A DNA stretch of 12,980 nucleotides from Solirubrobacteraceae bacterium (GCA_025935735.1 JAICUS010000112.1:1-12980), one strand, 5' to 3'. Shown: positions 1 through 7,511, counted from the stretch's first letter. Notes: generated from the sequence alone by a model not told the origin. Numbers and translations are program-made.

Positions 1-2
1 CC

Positions 3-749
3 GAGACCATCGAGGAGCCGCTCGCCACGACCTCGCCGCGCCGGGCGATGATCTACACGATCACCTCCGGCGACGTGGCCGGCGACCCGCGCGACTGGAC
101 GCTCCAGGGCTCCGACGACGGGACGCACTGGCGCGACCTCGACACGCGCGCGGGCGTGACGTTCGCCTGGCGCCTGTACACCAAGCCGTTCGTCATCGCC
201 CACCCGGGCGACTACCGGCACTACCGCCTGAACGTCACCGCCAACAGCGGCGAGCCGACCACCACGATCGCCGAGCTCGAGCTGCTGTCCCCGGCGCCCG
301 GATCGCCCGACCAGGCGCAGGAGGTCACCTCGCCGATCGGCGGCACCGTGCCCGCCACGCTCGCGCTCGCCCTGGGCGCGCCGGCGTCGTTCGGCGCCTT
401 CACCCCGGGGGTCGACAAGACGTACGACGCGAGCACCACCGCGGACGTCTTGTCCACCGCCGGCGACGCCGCGCTCAGCGCGTCCGGCCCGACCCACCTG
501 ACAAATGCGCCCGCATCGGACGACGATGAGACACGGGGGGCGGCGTCGCCGGGCGCACGCGGCAGCAAGGGGGCGTTCTCGCTGCCCGACCCGCTGCAGG
601 TGGAGATGTCGCCCGCGACCTGGAGCGCGCCGGTGTCGCACGACCCGGTGGCGATCGCGTTCCACCAGCACATCGGGAGCAGCGACCCGCTGCGCACCGG
701 CAGCTACAGCGCGACGGTCACGTTCACGCTCTCGACCACCAACCCATAG
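3..749 (+). CDS. C-terminal part of a secreted discoidin (F5/8C)-domain protein (5'-truncated)
   Basis: The frame is open from the window edge, so only the last 248 residues are present; the ATG at 48 is internal. The first ~95 residues are the second half of an F5/8 type C carbohydrate-binding domain: the YTITSG strand, DWTLQGSDDGTHW, and HYRLNVTANSGEP ending in IAELELL. The rest is a beta-rich module (FGAFTPGVDKTYDAS, ADVLSTAGDAALS, then DPLRTGSYSATVTFTLSTT). Modules of this kind close many actinobacterial extracellular proteins, including GH92 alpha-mannosidases. I infer an exported glycan-active or glycan-binding protein; the catalytic part lies outside the window. An acidic, Gly/Ser-rich stretch of about 20 residues (encoded near 505-570) interrupts the usual run from the HLTN-like to the GAFSLPDPLQ-like segment. 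Family assignment is good, exact enzyme unknown. Confidence 0.8.
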   Translation, partial: ETIEEPLATTSPRRAMIYTITSGDVAGDPRDWTLQGSDDGTHWRDLDTRAGVTFAWRLYTKPFVIAHPGDYRHYRLNVTANSGEPTTTIAELELLSPAPGSPDQAQEVTSPIGGTVPATLALALGAPASFGAFTPGVDKTYDASTTADVLSTAGDAALSASGPTHLTNAPASDDDETRGAASPGARGSKGAFSLPDPLQVEMSPATWSAPVSHDPVAIAFHQHIGSSDPLRTGSYSATVTFTLSTTNP

Positions 750-758
750 GGGGCGGCC

Positions 759-764
759 TATCGT
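759..764 (+). promoter_or_regulatory. -10-like TATCGT, probable leaderless promoter of the sugar kinase
   Basis: TATCGT lies 9 nt before the ATG at 774, in the 24-nt gap after the upstream stop. No Shine-Dalgarno is present. A start site 7 nt past the box would fall at about 771, giving an almost leaderless transcript. No convincing -35 was found. Confidence 0.45.
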
Positions 765-773
765 CCCCGCGCG

Positions 774-1607
774 ATGATCCTGGCGATCGGCGAGGCGCTC
801 ATGGAGTTCCGCCGCACGACGGCGGATGGGCGCCTCACCGCGCCGGGGGAGTGGGCCGGGCCGTTCCCCAGCGGCGCGCCCGCGATCTTCGCGTCGGTGG
901 CCGCACGGCTCGGCGCGCCGGTGGCGCTCGCGGCCGCGGTGGGCGACGACCGCTTCGGCTGGGCGCTGCGCGACCGGCTGGCCGGCGACGGCGTGGATCT
1001 GCGGGCGCTGCGGCTGCTGCCCGGCCGCGCGACCGCGCTGGCGTTCGTGGCCTACGCCGGCGACGGCAGCCGCGACTTCTGGTTCTCGGTGCACGACTCG
1101 GCGGCCGTCGAGGTCGCGCCGCCGTCGCCGGCCGGCATCGATTGGCTGCACGTGTCGGGCTCGACGCTCGGCTTCGGCGCGCGGCTCGCGGAGACGGTGG
1201 CCGCGGCGGCGGAGCGCGTGGCCGCGGCCGGCGGGCGCGTCTCGCTGGACCCCAACCTGCGCCCCGACGCCGCCCCGGGCGTGCGCGAGCGGCTCAACCG
1301 GATCGCGCGGCTGGCGGATGTCCTCTTGCCGTCCGACGGCGAGCTCGAGGGCCTGGACGTCGCACCCGGCGCGCTGGTCTGCCACACCCACGGCGCGGGC
1401 GGCGCGACGGTGAACGGCGTGCACGTGACGGCCCCGGCGGTCGCGGAGGTCGACCCCACGGGCGCCGGCGACACGTTCGCCGCCGCGTTCGTGGCCGCCC
1501 ATCGCGCCGGCGCCGACCCGGTGCGCGCGGCCAGGCAGGCGTGCGAGCTCGCCGCCCGCTCGGTCACCGTCCTCGGCGCCATGCAGGCTCCCGTGCGGCC
1601 AGCGTGA
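774..1607 (+). CDS. PfkB/ribokinase-family sugar kinase
   Basis: This is a cytoplasmic ATP-dependent sugar kinase of 277 residues, slightly short for the family (usually 290-330). Seen in the sequence: N-terminal LAIGEALMEF; the sugar-binding GAPA glycine turn (about 34-37) followed by VGDDRFG; RDFWFSVHDSAA; DPNLRP in the middle; and the C-terminal signature DPTGAGDTF (227-235), whose second Asp (D233) is the expected catalytic base. The usual Asn of the GGxxxN motif is replaced: the protein reads SGAPAIFA, a pattern I associate with a sub-branch of 2-keto-3-deoxygluconate/tagatose-type kinases. The substrate cannot be fixed; fructose, KDG or tagatose are possible. Start: ATG at 774 behind a -10-like box. 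The last 44 nt overlap the convergent gene at 1564. The upstream glycan-active protein fits sugar use, but a shared pathway is inference. Confidence 0.88.
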   Translation: MILAIGEALMEFRRTTADGRLTAPGEWAGPFPSGAPAIFASVAARLGAPVALAAAVGDDRFGWALRDRLAGDGVDLRALRLLPGRATALAFVAYAGDGSRDFWFSVHDSAAVEVAPPSPAGIDWLHVSGSTLGFGARLAETVAAAAERVAAAGGRVSLDPNLRPDAAPGVRERLNRIARLADVLLPSDGELEGLDVAPGALVCHTHGAGGATVNGVHVTAPAVAEVDPTGAGDTFAAAFVAAHRAGADPVRAARQACELAARSVTVLGAMQAPVRPA

Positions 1608-2010
1608 CCCGCTCGATCAGCTCCAGCGCGTCGCGCTGCGCCTCGGTGCGCCACGGCCCGGCGACGACGAGCGTGGTCTCGCCGTAGCGCAGCTCCACCG
1701 GCCGGAACGCGTCCCCCCCGCCGGGCCGGATGACCACCCGCGCGTCGCCGGGGCTCCAGCTCATCAGCGTCCCGCGCACCGAGAGGAACCACCGCTCGCG
1801 CAGCGCCACGAGGTGCAGCCCGTCGAAGGCGTCGAGGACGAGCAGCGTGGCCGGCGGGAGCACGAACCGCGCGGCCAGGTCCTCGTCGCCGCACAGCCGC
1901 AGCGCGTTCGCCGGCGCGGCGTCGACCCGCCGCAGCAGCGCCGCCGCGCGCAGGTCCGGGCAGCCCCAGCGGCGGGCGAGCTTGAGCATGGCGGGCGCGC
2001 CGGCGGGCAT
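1564..2010 (-). CDS. Hypothetical protein, 148 aa
   Basis: I do not recognise this protein. It lies 31 nt downstream of the MFS gene on the same strand and is probably co-transcribed with it. It has no signal peptide or TM segment. The N-terminal half is Ala/Leu/Arg-rich and helical (LKLARRWGCPDLRAAALLRR). The second half reads like a small beta domain (PPATLLVLDAFDGLHLVALR, WFLSVRGTLMSW, PVELRYGETTLVVAGPW) followed by a closing helix containing QRDALELIERV. The regular strand/helix pattern argues for a real gene, not a shadow. No Shine-Dalgarno is visible before the ATG at 2010 or the in-frame ATG at 1989, so the start is uncertain. Its 3' end overlaps the sugar kinase by 44 nt, tail to tail. 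Confidence 0.6.
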   Translation of the reverse strand: MPAGAPAMLKLARRWGCPDLRAAALLRRVDAAPANALRLCGDEDLAARFVLPPATLLVLDAFDGLHLVALRERWFLSVRGTLMSWSPGDARVVIRPGGGDAFRPVELRYGETTLVVAGPWRTEAQRDALELIERVTLAAREPAWRRGR

Positions 2011-2041
2011 CGCGGCAGCTTGGCCGCGCGCGCCCGGGCGA

Positions 2042-3229
2042 TCAATCGGTGGGCGTCCCTGAACTCACCGCGGTGCGGCGGCGCAGCAGCGACGGCGCGG
2101 TGGCCACGAGCACGACCGCCATCAGCACCCCGAACACGAGCAGGCTGCTCCGTGGCGAGACCTCCTGGGTGAGCACGCCGAGGCCGATGACCGGTACCGA
2201 CAGGCCGAGATAGCCGCCGAGGAAGAGGCCGGCGAGCGCCTCGGCGCGGTGCTCGTCGTCGGCCAGCTCGGCCACGGTGCCCAGGGCGCCGCGGAACAGC
2301 AGCCCGCCGCCCGCGCCGATGACGACGCCGCCGAGCAGGAAGAGGTCGAGGGTGGGGGAGGGCAGCCAGACCGCGGTCACCACCAGCGCGAGCCCGAGCA
2401 GCTCGGCCGCGAGCCCGCCGGCCAGCTGAACCCGCGGGCCGCGCGACGCGGTGGCCAGCTGCGCCATCACCGCCGCGGCGAAGACCGCGCAGGCCGCCGC
2501 GCCGGCCAGCGCGCGCGAGCCGTGGTGCAGCGGCCCGGCCAGGAAGCTCGGCGCGAGTGAGGTGAACAACCCGAAGCCGGCGAAGGCGATCGCCGCGGCG
2601 GCGCAGGCGGCGAAGAACCGCGCGCGCTCGCCCTCGGGCACCGACACGTGCTGCGGCCGGTAGCGGGGCCGTGGCTGCACCGGCGCGCGCGTCTCCGGGG
2701 CAAGGGCGAGCAGCGCCAGGCCGGCGGCGATCGTGGCCAGCGATACCGCGTACGGCACCACCTGCGGCGCGCCCACCCACTGCGCGAGCACGCCGGCCAG
2801 CAGCGGTCCGAAGCCCAGCCCAGCGAGGTTCGCGGCCGTGGCCACCGCCTCCGCGCGCCGCGGCGGGCCGGAGTAGAGCTCCTGCAGCCAGGCGGTCGCC
2901 GTCGCCGTGACCGCGCCGACGCTGACGCCGTTCAAGAAGCGCCCGACGGACAGCCAGAACGCGTCGCGGAAGAACACGAAGAAGACGCCGCTGACCAGCG
3001 CGAGGACCAGCGCGGGCGCGAGCACCCGCCGCCGCCCGTACCAGTCCGACACGTGTCCGGCCAGGAACAGCCCGCCGACCACGCCGACGGCGTACGCCGA
3101 GAACACGATCGTGATGGTCAGCGACGAGAAGCCGTACAGCACGTACAGCGGCGCGGGCACGGCCGAGTACGCCATGACCATCGCGAACGCGAACGCGACG
3201 GCCCAGAAGCCGATCAGGCGGCGCGACAT
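2042..3229 (-). CDS. Major facilitator superfamily (MFS) transporter
   Basis: This is an inner-membrane secondary transporter of 395 residues, a normal length for a 12-TM MFS protein. The hydrophobic segments alternate as expected. The family loop between TM2 and TM3 is clear: GHVSDWYGRRRVL, matching the G-x-x-x-D-x-x-G-R-R/K signature. GRFLNGVSVGAVTATATAWLQEL gives the TM4 region. The start chosen is ATG 3229 (MSRRLIGFW), because AGGA sits 9 nt upstream; the in-frame ATG at 3256 adds nine unlike residues and would overlap the divergent gene. Substrate is unknown. The overall look is of a drug/sugar efflux-type carrier, but that is only a family impression. The 148-residue gene follows on the same strand. 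Confidence 0.88.
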   Translation of the reverse strand: MSRRLIGFWAVAFAFAMVMAYSAVPAPLYVLYGFSSLTITIVFSAYAVGVVGGLFLAGHVSDWYGRRRVLAPALVLALVSGVFFVFFRDAFWLSVGRFLNGVSVGAVTATATAWLQELYSGPPRRAEAVATAANLAGLGFGPLLAGVLAQWVGAPQVVPYAVSLATIAAGLALLALAPETRAPVQPRPRYRPQHVSVPEGERARFFAACAAAAIAFAGFGLFTSLAPSFLAGPLHHGSRALAGAAACAVFAAAVMAQLATASRGPRVQLAGGLAAELLGLALVVTAVWLPSPTLDLFLLGGVVIGAGGGLLFRGALGTVAELADDEHRAEALAGLFLGGYLGLSVPVIGLGVLTQEVSPRSSLLVFGVLMAVVLVATAPSLLRRRTAVSSGTPTD

Positions 3230-3236
3230 GACCGCA

Positions 3237-3242
3237 TATCCT
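3237..3242 (+). promoter_or_regulatory. -10-like TATCCT in the 25-bp divergent gap
   Basis: TATCCT lies 12 nt before the ATG at 3255 and fits a very short-leader transcript. The same bases read on the minus strand give AGGA, the Shine-Dalgarno of the MFS gene, so one short stretch may serve both genes. Confidence 0.4.
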
Positions 3243-3254
3243 GGCAGCGGCTCC

Positions 3255-3626
3255 ATGACCGTCGTCCGCTACCTCCACGAGCTGTCGTTCATCTTCTTCG
3301 TCGGCGGCCAGCTGCTGCTGTTGCTGGCGGTCACGCCGGCGGTCCGCCGGCACGGCACCGACGCGGCGATGAAGGAGGCTGCGAAACGCTTCGGGATGGG
3401 GAGCGCGGTGGCGCTGCTGGTGCTGATCGCCACCGGGATCGCCATGGCCTCGCACTTCGACGACTGGTCGCGCGACGTCCTGCACATCAAGCTCGGCCTG
3501 GTCGTCGTCGTCTTCGTGCTACTCGGGCTGCACGTCGTGCGGCCGCGCATGCGCGGGCTGTCGCTGCTGATGATCGCGGTGTCGCTGGGGATCGTCTGGT
3601 GCGGCGTCCAGCTGGCGCACCCTTAG
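3255..3626 (+). CDS. Small four-TM membrane protein, CopD-like
   Basis: This 123-residue integral membrane protein has four hydrophobic segments at about 8-27, 48-66, 78-93 and 101-118. The opening LHELSFIFFVGGQLLLLL and the later VLHIKLGLVVVV resemble the paired helices of the CopD/copper-resistance-D fold, where a His in TM1 and an LH-x-K-L motif recur. H8, H77 and H93 lie at or near membrane faces and could bind heme or metal; this is inference. It starts the plus-strand run 3255-5314 and its end overlaps the probable start of the next gene. No Shine-Dalgarno is seen, and a -10-like box lies just upstream. It could equally be an uncharacterised DUF membrane protein. Confidence 0.7.
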   Translation: MTVVRYLHELSFIFFVGGQLLLLLAVTPAVRRHGTDAAMKEAAKRFGMGSAVALLVLIATGIAMASHFDDWSRDVLHIKLGLVVVVFVLLGLHVVRPRMRGLSLLMIAVSLGIVWCGVQLAHP

Positions 3627-4867
3627 GCGAGCTGCTCGACGCCGCCGGGCCGGGGGCGTTGCCGCTGCGCCGCCTGCTCGGGCGGATCCACGACGGCGCG
3701 CCCCGCGATGCCCGTGCGCTGGTCGAGGCGACCGGGGTCCCATACCGCTCGGTGGAGGCGGTGCTCGCCGCTCTCGACGGCGACGTGCCGGACGCGCTCC
3801 TGCCGCCGGAGCCGCCGCCCTCGCCACTGGCCGAGGTCGAGCGGATCGTGGCCGGCGCGCCGCCGCCGCTGCGCGACCTCGACCACGTGCCGGCCACGCC
3901 GGAGACGGTGCTGGGACGGGCGCGCTGGCTGGCCGAGACGTACGACCTGGAGCGTTCGCGGGTGCTCTTCCTCGGCGACCACGACTGCACGGGGCTGGCA
4001 CTCGCGCGCGTGGCGCAGCCGCGCGAGATCGCGGTGGTCGACGTCGACCAGCGCGTGCTCGAGTACGCGCGCTCGTTGCGCACGTACTTCGCCGACCTGC
4101 GCATCGGCCTGCCCGAGTCCGCCGAGCGCCGCTACGACATCGTGTTCACCGACCCGCCGTACACGCCGGCGGGCGTCGGGCTCTTCTGCGCCCGCGCGGT
4201 GGAGGCGCTGCGCGACCCGCACACCGGCCGGATCGTGCTGGCCTACGGCTTCCCCGAGTCCCAGCCCGCGCTGGGGCTGAAGGTCCAGCGCGAGCTCGCC
4301 GCGCTCGAGCTCGTGAGCGAGGCGCAGCTGCCCGGCTTCAACCGCTACGCCGGCGCGCAGGCCATCGGCGCGCGCGCCGACCTGTACGCCCTGCGGCCCA
4401 CGCGGCGCAGCGCGCGGCTGGCGCCGCGGCGCGCGGAGGCGCACTCGCGCGCGCTGTACACCCACGGCCGCCAGGCGGTGGAGGCCGGCGGCACGCCCGG
4501 CCGCGTATGGGCGGACGGGCACGAGCTCACCCTGCGCGAGCTGATCCGCGGCGAGCCGCGGCCGGAGGCGCGCAAGCTCACGGTCGACCTGCGCCCGTTC
4601 CACGGCCGCTGCCTGCTCCAGGCGTGCCTGGCCGCCTGGACGCCGGAGCTCGAGGTCACCGTCGACAATGACACCGAGGGCGTGCGCAGCGCGGCCGAGC
4701 AGGACCGGCTGCGCCGCGCGCTGGCGCCGGTCTACGCGATCGAGGGGATCGAGCGCTCGCACGCCGGCAGCCGCGACACCGTCCTGCGCCTGGCGCGCCA
4801 ACCCGACGTTCCGCCCGAGTACGCGCGCGAGCGGGTGATCGACCTCCCGCTGCACCTCCTAGGCTAA
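3599..4867 (+). CDS. BpsA/DUF43-like aminopropyl- or methyltransferase with extra C-terminal domain
   Basis: This is probably a cytoplasmic Rossmann-fold transferase related to N4-bis(aminopropyl)spermidine synthase (BpsA, DUF43). The core aligns from memory with archaeal BpsA: ATPETVLGRARWL (like its VTPETTVARVALM), FLGDHDCTGLALA (126-129 GDHD where BpsA has GDDD), AVVDVDQRVLEYA (the cofactor-binding acidic strand end), FTDPPYT (184-189, BpsA has TDPPET) and PGFNRYAG. Residues ~20-60 look like the small N-terminal winged helix. After about residue 270 there is a ~150-residue extension (DLRPFHGRCLLQACLAAW, VTVDNDTEG) that I do not recognise and that BpsA lacks. The start is uncertain: GTG 3599 overlaps the previous gene by 28 nt with GGGG 9 nt upstream, and TTG 3659 is the alternative. 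The product may be a branched polyamine, but the altered GDDD motif leaves a different acceptor or plain methyl transfer possible. Confidence 0.68.
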   Translation: MRRPAGAPLGELLDAAGPGALPLRRLLGRIHDGAPRDARALVEATGVPYRSVEAVLAALDGDVPDALLPPEPPPSPLAEVERIVAGAPPPLRDLDHVPATPETVLGRARWLAETYDLERSRVLFLGDHDCTGLALARVAQPREIAVVDVDQRVLEYARSLRTYFADLRIGLPESAERRYDIVFTDPPYTPAGVGLFCARAVEALRDPHTGRIVLAYGFPESQPALGLKVQRELAALELVSEAQLPGFNRYAGAQAIGARADLYALRPTRRSARLAPRRAEAHSRALYTHGRQAVEAGGTPGRVWADGHELTLRELIRGEPRPEARKLTVDLRPFHGRCLLQACLAAWTPELEVTVDNDTEGVRSAAEQDRLRRALAPVYAIEGIERSHAGSRDTVLRLARQPDVPPEYARERVIDLPLHLLG

Positions 4868-4873
4868 GGGCCC

Positions 4874-5314
4874 ATGGAGGGAACCGTCGCCGCGCCGCCG
4901 CAGCGGGTGTGCCCCAAGTGCGCGCGGATCTCGTGGGCGACCGGCCCGCGCTGCCCGTACTGCCGCGCCCGCTTCCGCCGCCAGAGCGCGGCGACGCTCG
5001 CCTGGATGCTCGCGCTCGCCGTGGTGGTCACGCTGGCGGGCGTGGCGGTGATGCTGCTGATCGCCGGCCACCGCTTCCAAAACGAGCTCGACGACCGCAG
5101 CGCCCAGATCGAGCAGCACTTCGACGCCCAGGTGCGATCGATCCGCCAGGACATCGACAACCGGCTCAACGCGATCCCGTCCGTGACGCCGTTCCCGACG
5201 CCGACGCCCAGCCCCACCGCGACGCCGACCCCCAGCCCGACGCCGACGCCGAGCGCGACGGCCACCCGCACCCCGCGGGCGACCGCCACCTCGTCGCCGA
5301 CCATCCAGCCGTAG
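4874..5314 (+). CDS. Zinc-ribbon, single-TM protein with coiled coil and Pro/Thr tail
   Basis: This 146-residue protein has a clear modular layout. A zinc ribbon comes first, with C13-P-K-C16 and C27-P-Y-C30. A basic stretch RARFRR precedes one TM helix (about 41-65, LAWMLALAVVVTLAGVAVMLL). A charged heptad-like helix follows (66-100, with FQNELDDRSAQIEQHF), and then a low-complexity tail of TP/SP/TA dipeptides from residue ~103 to the end. By the positive-inside rule the zinc ribbon should be cytoplasmic and the Pro/Thr tail outside, where it could span the wall or be glycosylated; this is inference. The gene starts 6 nt after the previous stop, so it is co-transcribed with the BpsA-like gene. 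Function is unknown. Confidence 0.75.
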   Translation: MEGTVAAPPQRVCPKCARISWATGPRCPYCRARFRRQSAATLAWMLALAVVVTLAGVAVMLLIAGHRFQNELDDRSAQIEQHFDAQVRSIRQDIDNRLNAIPSVTPFPTPTPSPTATPTPSPTPTPSATATRTPRATATSSPTIQP

Positions 5315-5327
5315 GCGCCCCGCGCCG

Positions 5328-7463
5328 TCAGCCGGCGGCCCCGTAGACCTTGGTCTCGTAGTCCTCGATCATCCGGCCCGCGCCGAACTCGCGGGCGCAG
5401 GTGCGCAGCGAGTCGCGCACGCGGGCGATCCACGCCTGCGGGATGCCGTCGGCGTCGCGGCGGTAGAACTCGGGCGCGACCTCGTCCTCCAGCAGCCGGA
5501 ACAGCTCCGCGGCGTGGCGGGCGTCCTGGGCGCCGTGGTCGGGGTCGACGTCGCCGGAGATCGCCCAGCCGTTGGTGCCGTCGTAGCCCTCGGCCCACCA
5601 GCCGTCGAGCACCGACAGCTGCAGGCCGCCGTTGAACACGTTCTTCATCCCGGACGTGCCGCTGGCCTCCAGCGGCGGGCGCGGGAGGTTGATCCACACG
5701 TCGCAGCCGCGCACCAGGTGCGCGGCCATGCGCAGGTCGTAGTCGTCCAGGTAGGCCACGCGGTTGGCGAACCCCGGCGCGGACTTCATCCGGAACAGGT
5801 ACTCGACGAGCCGCTTGCCGCCCTCGTCGCGCGGGTGCGCCTTGCCGGCCAGCAGCACCTGGATCGGCCGGTCGCCGCCGATCAGCCGGATCGCCCGCTC
5901 GGCGTCCTGCAGCAGCAGGTTCAGCCGCTTGTAGGTGGCCAGGCGGCGGGCGAAGCCGATGGTCAGCACGTCCGGGTCGAAGCGCTCGGCCGCCTCGGCG
6001 TAGGCGCGCGTCTCGTCGCGGGCGAGCCGGTCGGTGACCGCGCGGTGGCGCACGTACTCGATCAGCTGCGCGCGCTGCTCGCGGCGCACGGCCCACAACT
6101 CGACCGCCGGGATCGCGTCGACCGGCGCCCAGGTCGCGGGGTCGGTCGCGCGGGTGAGCCAGCCCTCGCCGAGGTGCTTGTCCAGCAGCGCGCGCATCGG
6201 CTTGCCCAGCCAGGTCGGCAGGTGCGCGCCGTTGGTCACGTAGGTGATCGGCACCTCGTCCACCGTGCGGTCGCTCCACATGCCCTGCCACATCTCGCGC
6301 GCCACCTCGCCGTGGCGGCGCGACACGCCGTTGGCCGTGCGGCTCGTGCGCAGCGCGAACTGCGTGACGCCGAACGGCTCGGCCTCCTCCGCCGGCGTCG
6401 TGCGGCCGAGCCGGACGATCTCCGCGGCCTCGACGCCCAGCGCGCCGGCCAGCGGTCCGAGCGTCTCGGCGACCTGGTTGGCCGGGTAGGTGTCGTTGCC
6501 CGCCGGGACCGGCGTGTGCGTGGTGAACACCGTGCGCTGGCGGGCGATCTCGAGCTTGCCGAGCAGCGAGCCGTCGCCGCTGGTCTCGCGCCGCGCCATC
6601 TCCAGCGTGACGAACGCCGCGTGGCCCTCGTTGAGGTGCACGATGCCGGGCTCGATCCCCAGCGCGGCCAGCGCCTGGACGCCGCCGACGCCCAGCAGCA
6701 CGTATTGCGCGAGCCGCATGTCCGGGTCCGAGATGTACAGCCGCGAGGTGATCCAGCGGGCGACGCTGCCGTTCTCCGGGCGCTCGGCGTCGAGCAGGAA
6801 CACCGGCACGCGGCCGACGTCGACGCGCCAGATCTGCGCGGTGACGGTCAGGTCGCGCACGGGGACGGTGACCGTGACCGGCGTGCCGTCGTCGCCGCAT
6901 ACGAGCGCGGCGGGCAGCCGGTCGGGATCCGTGTCCACCCAGTACTCGTGCTGCCAGCCGCCGGCGTCGATGCGCTGGCGGAAGTAGCCGTTGCGATACA
7001 GCAGGCCGACGGCGACGAGCGGAAGCGCCATGTCGGACGCCTCCTTGAGGATGTCGCCGGCCAGCGCGCCGAGGCCGCCGGAGTAGATCGGCAGCGACAC
7101 GTGCACGCCGTACTCGGCCGAGAAGTAGGCGACCGGACGGGCCGGCGTGGGCCGGCCCTCGCGGGCGGGGCGCGCGAGGTCGGCGGCGATCTCCTGCTCG
7201 AGCGCGGCGGCGCGGGCGAGGAGCGCGTCGTCGCCCGCCGCCGCTCGCAGGCGGCGCGCGGAGGCCTCCTCCAGCAGCCGCACCGGGTTCTCGGCGCAGC
7301 GGTCCCAGCGCTCGGGGTCGATGGCGCGGAAGACGTCCGGTCCGTCGGACGTCCAGGACCAACGGTAGTTGTAGGCGAGTCGGGCGAAGACGCCCAGCGG
7401 CTCGGGAAGGCGGGAGGCGAGCGCGTCCGCCGCTCGCTCGAGGTCGCGTCGGCCAGCTTGCAC
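5328..7463 (-). CDS. glgP: Alpha-glucan (glycogen/maltodextrin) phosphorylase
   Basis: This cytoplasmic GT35 enzyme releases glucose-1-phosphate from alpha-1,4-glucans with pyridoxal phosphate. It has 711 residues, typical of the shorter TIGR02094-type phosphorylases. Motifs in order: AYNYRWSW near the N-terminus, YFSAEYGVHVSLPIYSGG, HLNEGHAAF, THTPVPAGND, YVTNGAHLPTW, GFARRLATYKR, VLLAGKAHPRDEGGK, and EASGTSGMKNVFNGG, whose Lys (about 607) should hold the PLP. I prefer GTG 7463: TATCCT lies exactly 7 nt upstream and TTCGCC 17 nt before that, giving a leaderless promoter. The conventional alternative is ATG 7481, six codons longer. It converges with the zinc-ribbon TM gene. The long plus-strand open frame opposite it is a codon-bias shadow. 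Confidence 0.95.
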   Translation of the reverse strand: MQAGRRDLERAADALASRLPEPLGVFARLAYNYRWSWTSDGPDVFRAIDPERWDRCAENPVRLLEEASARRLRAAAGDDALLARAAALEQEIAADLARPAREGRPTPARPVAYFSAEYGVHVSLPIYSGGLGALAGDILKEASDMALPLVAVGLLYRNGYFRQRIDAGGWQHEYWVDTDPDRLPAALVCGDDGTPVTVTVPVRDLTVTAQIWRVDVGRVPVFLLDAERPENGSVARWITSRLYISDPDMRLAQYVLLGVGGVQALAALGIEPGIVHLNEGHAAFVTLEMARRETSGDGSLLGKLEIARQRTVFTTHTPVPAGNDTYPANQVAETLGPLAGALGVEAAEIVRLGRTTPAEEAEPFGVTQFALRTSRTANGVSRRHGEVAREMWQGMWSDRTVDEVPITYVTNGAHLPTWLGKPMRALLDKHLGEGWLTRATDPATWAPVDAIPAVELWAVRREQRAQLIEYVRHRAVTDRLARDETRAYAEAAERFDPDVLTIGFARRLATYKRLNLLLQDAERAIRLIGGDRPIQVLLAGKAHPRDEGGKRLVEYLFRMKSAPGFANRVAYLDDYDLRMAAHLVRGCDVWINLPRPPLEASGTSGMKNVFNGGLQLSVLDGWWAEGYDGTNGWAISGDVDPDHGAQDARHAAELFRLLEDEVAPEFYRRDADGIPQAWIARVRDSLRTCAREFGAGRMIEDYETKVYGAAG

Positions 7464-7470
7464 GCCGGGC

Positions 7471-7476
7471 AGGATA
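7471..7476 (-). promoter_or_regulatory. -10-like TATCCT for glgP
   Basis: On the minus strand TATCCT ends 7 nt before GTG 7463, and TTCGCC sits 17 nt upstream of it as a possible -35. If this is the promoter, the ATG at 7481 would be untranscribed. Confidence 0.5.
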
Positions 7477-7505
7477 GGCATTCAGGTTCCGGCGGCGAAT
7501 GCCGA

Positions 7506-7511
7506 TACCCT
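7506..7511 (+). promoter_or_regulatory. Possible -10 (TACCCT) for the 35-aa zinc-ribbon gene
   Basis: TACCCT gives a predicted start near 7518 and a leader of about 57 nt. That leader contains a 7-bp hairpin (GGAGCAG 7526-7532 with CTGCTCC 7545-7551) before the RBS. No good -35 is visible. Confidence 0.3.

Noticed and set aside
3227..3261. Direct repeat CATGACCG at both starts of the divergent pair
   Set aside because: Two 8-bp copies coincide with start codons and the common codon ACC; chance is likely.
1764..3485. 573-residue open frame across the MFS and neighbouring genes, minus strand
   Set aside because: Arg/Ala-rich product without domains, out of frame with the well-supported MFS gene.
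2648..3598. Upstream extension of the BpsA-like frame
   Set aside because: It runs antisense through the MFS gene and out of frame through the CopD-like gene. Its Arg/Gln-rich sequence has no homolog-like motifs.
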